A stretch of 6,643 bases of DNA, taken from NCBI GenBank assembly GCA_022567365.1, contig JADFHG010000217.1, positions 1 to 6,643 of the forward strand, read 5' to 3'. Source of the stretch: Planctomycetota bacterium. Its GTDB lineage: Bacteria > Planctomycetota > Phycisphaerae > UBA1845. Both the position numbers and the translations under genes were made by a program. This document shows positions 1 through 5,849 of this stretch, piece after piece. Below the pieces are notes generated by a model. It made no database searches. It was not told the origin of the DNA and saw only the letters and a list, made by a program, of their open reading frames with translations. The first letter of the stretch is position 1, and the number at the start of each line of letters is the position of its first letter.

Positions 1-827
1 GGGATAAGACGGCAAACGTCGAACGTGGCGTTGCGGCGCTTCGCCAAGCCGCCGAAATGGGCGCACGGTGTGCGTGTTTCGCCGAGCTGGCGTTTGAACG
101 CTTCCACCCCCAACGACCCGCCGAGGGCGACGTGGCCGAGTTGGCCGAGCCCATTCCCGGTCCGACGACCGATGCGTTCCAGGCGGCTGCGCGTGAGTTG
201 GGATTGGTCGTCGTGATCAACCTCTTCGAACGAACGGCGGATCGGTGCTACGACTCGTCGCCGGTGATCGACGCCGATGGAACGCTCCTCGGTGTGACGC
301 GCATGGTGCATATCACCGATTGCGAGGGGTTTCACGAGCGCGGTTATTATGCTCCGGGCGACGGTGCGACCATGGTGTATGACACCGCTGCCGGTCGGAT
401 CGGTGTGGCGATTTGCTACGACCGCCACTATCCCGAGTACATGCGGGCGCTGGCGTTGCAGGATGCGCGCATGGTGTTCGTGCCGCAAGCGGGTGCGGTC
501 GACGAGTGGCCCGAAGGGCTTTACGAAGCCGAGATGCGCGTCGCGGCGTTTCAGAACGGGTACTTCGTGGGATTGTGCAATCGAGTCGGGGTGGAGGAGC
601 GGCTCACTTTTGCAGGAGAGTCTTTCGTGTGCGGTCCTGACGGCGTCGTATCGGCCCGTGCGCCGCGCGGAGAAAATCACGTGCTCGTGGCCGACGTTGA
701 CCTCGACTCGGTGGATCGCAGCCACGCCCGCACTCTGTTTCTGAAGGATCGTCGTCCTGAGTTGTACGGATCGTGGTTGTCTCCATCGCCCGGCAATGTT
801 GCGCGTGCGCGTGGCGACTCCGGCTGA
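1..827 (+). CDS. Carbon-nitrogen hydrolase (nitrilase superfamily), 5' end outside window
   Basis: Enzymes of this superfamily hydrolyse amide, nitrile or carbamoyl C-N bonds through a Glu-Lys-Cys triad, usually in the cytoplasm. The frame is open from base 3, giving about 274 visible residues; it begins DKTANVERGVAALRQAAEMG, so only a short N-terminus is missing. The ATG at 57 lies inside this conserved helix and is not the true start. Visible motifs are the first Glu (CACFAEL, about 82-86), the nucleophile Cys in GVAICYDRHYPEYMRAL (TGC at 414-416), then PQAGAVDEWPEGLYEAEMR, NGYFVGLCNRVG, FAGESFV and the closing KDRRPELYG. The overall pattern resembles N-carbamoylputrescine amidase and beta-ureidopropionase relatives. 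The usual catalytic Lys in 'YRKxHI' is replaced: the sequence reads TRMVHI, with Met encoded at 303-305. I recall homologues with RMVHI, so this may be a subfamily trait. The substrate cannot be named. The gene lies 64 bases upstream of selA in the same direction. Confidence 0.9.
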   Translation, partial: DKTANVERGVAALRQAAEMGARCACFAELAFERFHPQRPAEGDVAELAEPIPGPTTDAFQAAARELGLVVVINLFERTADRCYDSSPVIDADGTLLGVTRMVHITDCEGFHERGYYAPGDGATMVYDTAAGRIGVAICYDRHYPEYMRALALQDARMVFVPQAGAVDEWPEGLYEAEMRVAAFQNGYFVGLCNRVGVEERLTFAGESFVCGPDGVVSARAPRGENHVLVADVDLDSVDRSHARTLFLKDRRPELYGSWLSPSPGNVARARGDSG

Positions 828-891
828 TCGGTCCTCGCGGGTTTCGGTCGGTAGCGCGGCGACGCGGACCGACGGCGGGAAATGACGCAAT

Positions 892-2334
892 ATGGCACAA
901 ACAAACGAACTACTGCGCTCCCTGCCGTCGATCGCGGTGCTCCTCGAACACAACGAGGTCGAGGAATGGCTCGTCGGGCTGCCCCGAAGCGCGGTGGTCG
1001 AGGCCCTTCGCATCGCCGTCGATGCGGCGCGCGATGCCATCCTCGCCGGTGACGCGAGCGACCCGATCGACCCACGCGATCTACTGGCCCACGCGGAGAA
1101 CGTGCTCGTCGACCTGGGTACACCAAGTCTGCGCCGGGTGATCAACGCGACGGGTATCGTGCTCCACACCGGTTTGGGCCGCGCACCCCTGTGCGACGCG
1201 GCCATCGAGGCGATCGCCGAAGGAGCGGCCGGATATTGCAACCTCGAGTACGAATTGGACACCGGATCGCGTGGTTCGCGCATCGCCCACGTCTCCGCCG
1301 AGATCGCAAAACTCACCGGTGCGGAAGCGGGCACGGTCGTCAACAACAACGCCGCCGCGACATTGCTCATCCTGCATGCACTTGCCGATGGGCGTGAGAC
1401 CGTCGTCTCCCGCGGACATCTGATCGAAATCGGCGGGAGCTACCGGCTGCCGGACGTCATGCGGGCCGGCGGCACGATCCTCACCGAGGTCGGTACGACG
1501 AACCGCACGCGAATCAGCGACTATGAACGGGCGATCAACGACCGGACGGCCGTGCTCCTCAACGTCCATACGAGCAACTACCGTATCGTCGGATTCACCG
1601 AGGAAACGGGCATCGCCGCCATCGCCGAACTTGCCCACCACTACAATCTCTTGGCCGTCGATGACCTTGGCAGCGGCGCGATGTTCGACCTGACGACGTT
1701 GGGCCTGCCGGACGAACCGTCGGTGCGCGCGTCGATCGCCGCGGGCGCGGACCTCGTCTGTTTCTCGGGCGACAAGCTCCTCGGCGGACCGCAGTGCGGC
1801 ATTATCGCCGGTCGGAGGGAGTGCATCGAGCGCCTCCACGCGGACCCGCTCATGCGGACCTATCGTGTCGGCAAGATGACGCTGCTCGCGCTCGAGGCCA
1901 CGCTCCGCCACTACCGCGACCAGAACGACGCGGTCGAGCACATCCCCGCCCTGGCGATGTTGGCCGCGACGACGGAGGAACTCGCCGGTAGGGCGGGCGC
2001 CCTTTGCGAGCAGCTCCAGGCCGCCATGCCCGATGAGCACTTCTTCGTGTGCAGCGACGTTGCCTTCGCCGGCGGCGGGGCGATGCCCGCGCGCGAACTG
2101 CCGACCGTGGTCATCCAATGGCGACCGGCCCGCATGTCCACCGAATCCGCGACGTCGGCGCTGCGCCACGCGGACGTTCCCGTGATCGCCCGCGTGCGGG
2201 ACGACGCCGTCTGCCTCGACCTTCGCACGATTCGGCGCGACGACGAGGAGGATCTTGTCGAGTCAGTGGCATCGGTCGGCGTCGCGGACGCGGACGAGGG
2301 CGACGACGGTGACACATCGCTTCCGGTGTTGTGA
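892..2334 (+). CDS. selA: L-seryl-tRNA(Sec) selenium transferase SelA
   Basis: SelA is a cytoplasmic PLP enzyme that converts Ser-tRNA(Sec) plus selenophosphate to selenocysteinyl-tRNA(Sec), which SelB delivers to UGA codons. The 480-residue product matches the family end to end (E. coli SelA has 463). The N-terminal tRNA-binding helices (about 1-70) are followed by RRVINATGIVLHTGLGRAPL (81-100), the GAEAGTVVNNNAAATLL PLP pocket (143-159), VSRGHLIEIGGSYRLPDVMR, VGTTNRT, HTSNYRIVGF, VDDLGSGAM and FSGDKLLGGPQ. The lysine of the last motif is residue 295, the same number as the PLP lysine of E. coli. The C-terminal domain ends in PVIARVRDDAVCLDLRTI. A further acidic tail (about 454-480, rich in Asp/Glu) extends past the usual end. 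ATG 892 fits the family's N-terminus, though the ribosome site is weak (GGCGGGA about 12 bases upstream). No selB follows; the gene runs into a repeat-bearing convergent junction. Confidence 0.97.
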   Translation: MAQTNELLRSLPSIAVLLEHNEVEEWLVGLPRSAVVEALRIAVDAARDAILAGDASDPIDPRDLLAHAENVLVDLGTPSLRRVINATGIVLHTGLGRAPLCDAAIEAIAEGAAGYCNLEYELDTGSRGSRIAHVSAEIAKLTGAEAGTVVNNNAAATLLILHALADGRETVVSRGHLIEIGGSYRLPDVMRAGGTILTEVGTTNRTRISDYERAINDRTAVLLNVHTSNYRIVGFTEETGIAAIAELAHHYNLLAVDDLGSGAMFDLTTLGLPDEPSVRASIAAGADLVCFSGDKLLGGPQCGIIAGRRECIERLHADPLMRTYRVGKMTLLALEATLRHYRDQNDAVEHIPALAMLAATTEELAGRAGALCEQLQAAMPDEHFFVCSDVAFAGGGAMPARELPTVVIQWRPARMSTESATSALRHADVPVIARVRDDAVCLDLRTIRRDDEEDLVESVASVGVADADEGDDGDTSLPVL

Positions 2335-2448
2335 TGGATTCCAGTCCTTTGGACCCACCTTCCTTGCCGACACTCCGCGTAACGTGTGCCGCTCCCTCAC
2401 GGTCGCGGTTCGGATCGAGCATCCCTCTCCCTGGCAATCGTTCGTCTT

Positions 2449-2478
2449 CCCCTGAACCGCGCGCTTCAGCCCGCGCGG
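2449..2478 (+). repeat. REP-like palindromic repeat, copy 1
   Basis: This 30-base unit matches copy 2 at 27 of 30 positions, 41 bases apart start to start. It starts CCCCTGAACCGCGCGC and ends TTCAGCCCGCGCGG. One difference lies in the palindrome arm (GCGCGCTTCAGC instead of GCGGGCTTCAGC), so the stem is slightly weakened. The position between convergent genes is typical of REP elements. Confidence 0.75.
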
Positions 2479-2489
2479 ACGTTCCAACT

Positions 2490-2519
2490 CCCCTGAGCCG
2501 CGGGCTTCAGCCCGCGCGA
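2490..2519 (+). repeat. REP-like palindromic repeat, copy 2
   Basis: This copy has a perfect palindrome: CGCGGGCT, a 2-base TC loop, then AGCCCGCG. The unit begins CCCCTGAG. Bases 2495-2519 are an exact reverse complement of 2697-2721. Confidence 0.8.
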
Positions 2520-2641
2520 TCGTCCGAGTATGGGGCATCGTCCGTTGTTGTATAGCGTACGAAAGATCGAAACGCGCCCTTGGTTCTACGGTCGCCGTGG
2601 GGAGGGCGGCACAATAGGGAACGCCGCACCGAACGGCCGTC

Positions 2642-2698
2642 GCCCGAAGTCCGTCGCGTCGCGCCAAGACCGTGGCATCGCGCCAAGACCGTAGCATC
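2642..2698 (+). repeat. 19-base tandem repeat, three units (first degenerate)
   Basis: Units at 2661-2679 and 2680-2698 read GCGCCAAGACCGTGGCATC and the same with a single G-to-A change (18 of 19). The preceding 19 bases (2642-2660) match at about 14 of 19, suggesting an older copy. The array abuts the inverted REP copy. The length is a multiple of neither a codon nor a helical turn, and no coding role is seen. Confidence 0.7.
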
Positions 2699-2721
2699 GC
2701 GCGGGCTGAAGCCCGCGGCTC
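2697..2721 (-). repeat. REP-like palindromic repeat, copy 3, inverted
   Basis: These 25 bases are the exact reverse complement of 2495-2519 and contain the same CGCGGGCT / AGCCCGCG stem. With copy 2 it forms a head-to-head pair around 177 bases, resembling the arrangement of a REPIN though with a longer middle than usual. Confidence 0.8.
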
Positions 2722-2742
2722 GGGTTCGAGTAAACCGCGCGG

Positions 2743-3228
2743 CTACTCGCCGGCCGCCGAGAAATCGGTCAGCTCGATCTTGGCCGCCCGTCCAACGGGA
2801 CCGCCCGTGCGCAGGTATCGCTCGACGTATCCCAGTTCCTTGTTGAACCGAACGCGCAGGAACACCTTGCGATTCATGCCGGCGAACGGACCGGCCGGGT
2901 TGCTCAAGTTGTCGAGCTCCTGAGCGAGCGTGTCGAAGAGCCCTTCGACGGTGTAGGGCCTCGGATCCCGGTTCATCGGGGGACGACCGTTGACCGTCAC
3001 CTCGGTCACGATACCGTCGCGAACGCATATGACGTATTCGCTTCGGTTCATCGTGTAGCGCAGGTCGTAGCCGGTGACGGCGGAATCTTGCCATCGCCGC
3101 CGCGCGTTGGCGAGACCGTCGGCAGAGAGCGTTTCCATGGGTTCCCGACTTAGGAACACCGCAACGATGAGCCCCAGCCCGAACGCCGTGATCGCCACGG
3201 CGATTTTCCTCTTTGCCGCCGTGGTCAT
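2743..3228 (-). CDS. Membrane-anchored DUF6174-like protein
   Basis: The product has 161 residues. Residues 1-8 are basic (MTTAAKRK), followed by one hydrophobic segment at about 9-27 (IAVAITAFGLGLIVAVFLS). This is an uncleaved anchor or signal peptide placing the rest outside the inner membrane. The remainder fits my memory of the DUF6174 pattern: ARRRWQDSAVTGYDLRYTM (about 42-60), a short strand with a Cys (EYVICVRDG), then VTEVTVNGRPP, and a C-terminal half beginning YTVEGLFDTLAQELDN. The function of this family is unknown to me. An in-frame start at 3354 would overlap the Rieske gene by more than 100 bases and lacks a matching N-terminus, so ATG 3228 is chosen because the anchor directly follows it. 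There is no clear Shine-Dalgarno (only GAG about 7 bases upstream). The gene begins 19 bases after the Rieske stop, so translation may be coupled. Confidence 0.8.
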   Translation of the reverse strand: MTTAAKRKIAVAITAFGLGLIVAVFLSREPMETLSADGLANARRRWQDSAVTGYDLRYTMNRSEYVICVRDGIVTEVTVNGRPPMNRDPRPYTVEGLFDTLAQELDNLSNPAGPFAGMNRKVFLRVRFNKELGYVERYLRTGGPVGRAAKIELTDFSAAGE

Positions 3229-3247
3229 ATCAGGCTCGCGCGTCGCT

Positions 3248-3733
3248 TCAGGTGTCGCATGGTGCGCACGGATCCTTCCATGGTGCGGGAATGGGCGCGT
3301 CGAGGTCGGCCCACACGTGGCCGTCGCGGAGCTCGGCCCGATAGCGTCGCACACGAGCCCTGTCCGAGTGAACGCAGACGCCCGTATTCAGGTTGAACTC
3401 CCAGAAGTGCCAAGGGCATGACACAATGTCTCCCTCGACGTCACCCCCGGAGAGGTTGCCGTTTGCGTGCGGACAGGTGTTGTCGATTACGAAGATCCGC
3501 TCGGGCTCGACGAGCCTGAACACGGCCAGCTCCCGCCCGCCGCACTCGATGTACGTCCCGCGACCGGTGTGACACTTCGCGAGCGGAAGAAGTTCGACGT
3601 AGGCCATAATGTAGGCGTCGCGTCCCGCGCCATTGCGTTTCGCAAGCAAGTGTACGGCACGGGCAAACAGCCCGTTGAAGAAGTCGGTGTAGCGTCCGCC
3701 CCCCGTGGCGGACGTGGCTTTCGAATCCGCCAT
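3248..3733 (-). CDS. Small Rieske [2Fe-2S] ferredoxin-like protein
   Basis: The product has 161 residues and a Rieske fold of the soluble ferredoxin / NirD type, likely passing electrons to or from an unknown partner. The cluster motif is complete: NTCPHANGNL supplies C-x-H and, after 16 residues, SCPWHFWEF supplies C-x-x-H. Residues before it (YIECGGRELAVFRL, then RIFVIDN) and after it (LNTGVCVHSDRARVRRY, then VWADL) match the fold. ATG 3733 is preferred for its AGGA about 8 bases upstream. ATG 3607 (MAYVELLPLAKCHTG) would give the 119-residue core typical of NirD-like proteins but has no ribosome site. TTG 3796 is less likely. The 42-residue extension is partly amphipathic (YTDFFNGLFARAVHLLAKR), and its start region overlaps a long hairpin that may be an inserted repeat. 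The tail ends DPCAPCDT, an extra CxxC. The gene lies 70 bases after icd. Confidence 0.88.
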   Translation of the reverse strand: MADSKATSATGGGRYTDFFNGLFARAVHLLAKRNGAGRDAYIMAYVELLPLAKCHTGRGTYIECGGRELAVFRLVEPERIFVIDNTCPHANGNLSGGDVEGDIVSCPWHFWEFNLNTGVCVHSDRARVRRYRAELRDGHVWADLDAPIPAPWKDPCAPCDT

Positions 3734-3761
3734 CGCCGTCCTACGGCCGCCACGGGGGGCG
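3697..3761 (-). promoter_or_regulatory. Long hairpin enclosing ribosome site and start codon of the Rieske gene
   Basis: Bases 3697-3715 pair with 3743-3761 at 18 of 19 positions, with one C-U mismatch in the transcript. The core GCCCCCCGTGGCGG / CCGCCACGGGGGGC is 14 perfect pairs. The 27-base loop, read on the minus strand, opens AGGACGGCGATGG, so it contains exactly the Shine-Dalgarno-like AGGA and the ATG at 3733-3731. The 3' arm encodes the first part of the protein (about residues 7-13). No T-tract follows, so it is not an intrinsic terminator. It could control translation, protect a processed icd/Rieske mRNA end, or be a dispersed palindrome that the gene has absorbed; the sequence alone does not decide. 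Confidence 0.65.
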
Positions 3762-3803
3762 ACCGCTGCTTTCTCGGCCGAGCACCACTGTTTCAACAGG
3801 CCG

Positions 3804-5120
3804 TTAGCGTGCCATATGCTCGATCACCGCATTCCCGAATTCGCTGCATTTCAGGAGCTTCGCGTCAACGCCTTCGGCCTTCATCAGGCGGTGGAAGTCA
3901 TACGTTACGGTCTTCGCGCCGATCGCGCCGCCGATTCCCTTGATGATCAGGTCGGCCGCTTCCGTCCAACCCATATAGCGGAGCATCATTTCACCCGAGA
4001 GAATGATGCTTCCGGGGTTGACCTTGTCTTGGTTGGCGTATTTCGGTGCGGTGCCGTGGGTGGCCTCGAAGATGGAGCGACCGGAGTCGTAGTTGATGTT
4101 GCCGCCCGGGGCGATTCCGATGCCGCCCACCTGCGCCGCGAGCGCGTCGGACAGGTAATCACCGTTGAGGTTGAGCGTGGCGATGACGTCGAAGTCTTTC
4201 GGTCTGGTCAACACCTGCTGGAGGGTAATGTCGGCGATCGCGTCTTTGATCAGAATCCTGCCGCCGGCAAGCGCCTGTTCCTGCTCCGCGTTGGCCGCCT
4301 CTTCTCCCTTGTCTTTCTTGGTCTGCTCCCACCGCGACCATGTATACGTTTGCTCCGGAAACTGTTCGTCGGCCAGTTCATAGCCCCAGTCACGAAACGC
4401 ACCCTCGGTGAATTTCATGATGTTGCCCTTATGCACGAGTGTGACGCTCCTGCGACGGTTGGCGATGGCAAAGTTGATCGCCGCGCGCACGAGCCGGGTG
4501 GTGCCCTCGCGGCTGACCACCTTGACCCCTAGCCCGCTGGTCTCGGGGAAGCGGATGTTGTCGACCCCCATCGCGTCCTGCAGAAACGAGATGACCTTGC
4601 GGACCTCGGGCGTGCCTTCCTGCCATTCGATGCCCGCGTAGATGTCCTCCGTATTCTCGCGGAAGATCACCATATCGACGAGTTCCGGGCGTTTGACCGG
4701 TGAGGGCACGCCTTCGAAATAGCGAACCGGGCGAAGGCACGTGTAAAGGTCGAGCTTCTGCCTCAGCGCCACGTTCAACGAGCGAATGCCGCCGCCGATC
4801 GGCGTTGTGAGGGGGCCTTTGATACCGACGAGGTACGTGCGAAATGCCTCGATCGTATCATCCGGCAGCCACGTGCCATACTTGTCGTACGATTTCTGCC
4901 CGGCGAAGACCTCGAACCACTCGATTCTCCGTTCTTGGTTGTATGCCTTCTTGACAGCGGCATCGAACACCCGCACCGCGGCGGCCCATATATCGGGGCC
5001 GGTGCCGTCACCTTCGATAAAGGGGACGATCGGTCGATCAGGGACGCAAAGCTTGCCGGAGTCCATCGTGATCGGTTCGCCGCGCTCGGGCAGCGCAAGG
5101 TGTTTGAAATCGGGTTTCAT
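3804..5120 (-). CDS. icd: Isocitrate dehydrogenase, NADP-dependent
   Basis: This TCA-cycle enzyme oxidises and decarboxylates isocitrate to 2-oxoglutarate, making NADPH in the cytoplasm as a homodimer. The 438-residue product aligns along its length with E. coli Icd (416). Isocitrate-binding residues are present: S114, N116 and R120 in IRSLNVALRQ, R130, R154 in FRENTEDIYAGIEW with Y161, and K231 in HKGNIMKFTEGAF. The metal-binding Asp residues are D321 and D325 in NLNGDYLSDALAAQVGGIG. NADP preference is shown by K360-Y361 (ATHGTAPKYA) and by Y407 and R411 (TYDFHRL), matching E. coli 344-345, 391 and 395. S114 corresponds to the Ser that AceK phosphorylates in enterics; no aceK is visible. A charged insertion at about 261-284 (WSRWEQTKKDKGEEAANAEQ) accounts for much of the extra length. 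ATG 5120 has AAAGGT about 10 bases upstream. Rieske and DUF6174-like genes follow in the same direction. Confidence 0.98.
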   Translation of the reverse strand: MKPDFKHLALPERGEPITMDSGKLCVPDRPIVPFIEGDGTGPDIWAAAVRVFDAAVKKAYNQERRIEWFEVFAGQKSYDKYGTWLPDDTIEAFRTYLVGIKGPLTTPIGGGIRSLNVALRQKLDLYTCLRPVRYFEGVPSPVKRPELVDMVIFRENTEDIYAGIEWQEGTPEVRKVISFLQDAMGVDNIRFPETSGLGVKVVSREGTTRLVRAAINFAIANRRRSVTLVHKGNIMKFTEGAFRDWGYELADEQFPEQTYTWSRWEQTKKDKGEEAANAEQEQALAGGRILIKDAIADITLQQVLTRPKDFDVIATLNLNGDYLSDALAAQVGGIGIAPGGNINYDSGRSIFEATHGTAPKYANQDKVNPGSIILSGEMMLRYMGWTEAADLIIKGIGGAIGAKTVTYDFHRLMKAEGVDAKLLKCSEFGNAVIEHMAR

Positions 5121-5279
5121 CTAGTTCAGACCTTTCGCGTTCATGAAGTTAATCCTGCGCCGGTCGCCCGCGCTTCCGTCTCGTGACATGAAAGCACGCT
5201 GAGAATGGACGATCCGTCGCTCGGCGTATTGTACGATCGCGTGTGCAGAGTCCAATCGGTCGTCGCGACCGGCCGCGCG

Positions 5280-5308
5280 ATGCTAATAGGCTGGCATGAC
5301 AGTGTCAA
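5280..5308 (-). promoter_or_regulatory. Candidate sigma-70-type promoter for icd
   Basis: On the minus strand a perfect TTGACA (5308-5303) is followed after 17 bases by TAGCAT (5285-5280), four of six matches to TATAAT. Transcription would begin near 5273, leaving a leader of about 150 bases before ATG 5120. The -35 box overlaps an 11-base palindrome TGACAGTGTCA (5297-5307), a possible operator half-site arrangement. The leader contains no structure I recognise as a riboswitch. Confidence 0.45.
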
Positions 5309-5310
5309 CG

Positions 5311-5849
5311 CAGGGTCAGTGCAGCCTGCGTTCCGGCGCTCCATTCCGATTCGAACAATGGGACCACGAGCAAGTGGTGGCTCGCCCGTGTATTGCGGAG
5401 CCTGTGGCGCACGGGCAAACCCGTTTTCCCATACAACTCCTCGAACTCCCGAGAACGCCCACATCGAATCATCACTTCCCACGTCATTCGAGCGCCAGGT
5501 CGGCGCTGCGGTCGCGGCGTTGCCCGATTTTGCGCACAGGGCATTGCCGCACGTTCGGTCCAGGCAAGTCTCCCGTCCGCGACATCAGCGCCTATTACGG
5601 GTGTAGCATCGGCCAGTTGCATCGCACCGCCGAGCCGAGGGACGGTGCCGCCGGCGATGTCTATGGAAAGCAACCTCTCGTACGCCAACACTTTATATAT
5701 GACGCTCTCCGTTTTTCCTGGGACGCCCACAAGGGACGCTCGAATGCCGGAAGCCACCTTTCAGTGCTGACTTCAAGTTCAAGCTGGTCACGCTCCGATA
5801 ATAGTCCCTGAAGCACAGGATCCCGACGGAACGCCAGGAGCAATCACGA
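5311..5849. other. Intergenic region between divergent genes, no convincing gene
   Basis: These 539 bases contain open frames on both strands: 5296-5811 plus, 171 residues; 5305-5757 minus, 150 residues; 5661-5843 minus, 60 residues. None shows a domain, a good ribosome site or the strongly GC-rich third positions of the neighbouring genes. The two minus frames overlap in adjacent frames and begin with protein-like sequence (for example LLSERDQLELEVSTERWLP), which could be a decayed, frameshifted gene, but this is weak. Near the right end GATAAT (5797-5802) might be a -10 box for the gene at 5850; no good -35 box accompanies it. The region is more AT-rich in places (TTTATATATGAC around 5691) than the flanking genes. 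Confidence 0.5.

Larger units (their letters stand above)
2335..2742. other. Convergent intergenic stretch with REP-like palindromes, no gene seen
   Basis: This 408-base gap separates the stops of two converging genes. Open frames exist on both strands but none has a recognisable domain, and those with Arg/Pro-rich, low-complexity translations are typical of GC-rich noncoding DNA. The first part (2335-2448) shows no repeat or terminator with a T-tract. The rest holds three GC-rich palindromic repeats and a 19-base tandem repeat, listed separately. The hairpins could act as two-way transcription stops or mRNA 3'-end stabilisers, as REP elements do in other bacteria; that role is inferred. Confidence 0.75.

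Noticed and set aside
825..870. Nitrilase TGA stop read as selenocysteine with a SECIS hairpin
   Set aside because: Only nine codons follow before TAG, homologues end after RRPELYG, and no SECIS-like stem sits at the right distance.
1081..2169. 362-residue open frame on the minus strand opposite selA
   Set aside because: It is a shadow of selA: long antisense frames are common in GC-rich genes, and its translation is low-complexity with no domain.
2449..2519. Two 30-base repeats as a CRISPR array
   Set aside because: Only two copies with an 11-base gap, a palindromic unit, an inverted third copy and no cas gene; REP-like elements explain them.
2507..3094. 195-residue minus-strand frame over the REP region and DUF6174-like gene
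   Set aside because: Arg-rich translation that includes repeat-derived sequence and overlaps a better-supported gene in another frame.
3794..3796. TTG start giving a 182-residue Rieske protein
   Set aside because: TTG with no ribosome site, and the added residues are encoded by the hairpin arm; ATG 3733 has AGGA at good spacing.
3705..4532. 275-residue plus-strand frame opposite icd
   Set aside because: It overlaps a certain icd gene and has no recognisable family; it is a GC-driven antisense frame.
5141..5482. 113-residue minus-strand frame upstream of icd
   Set aside because: It covers the icd promoter candidate and leader, lacks a ribosome site and shows no domain.
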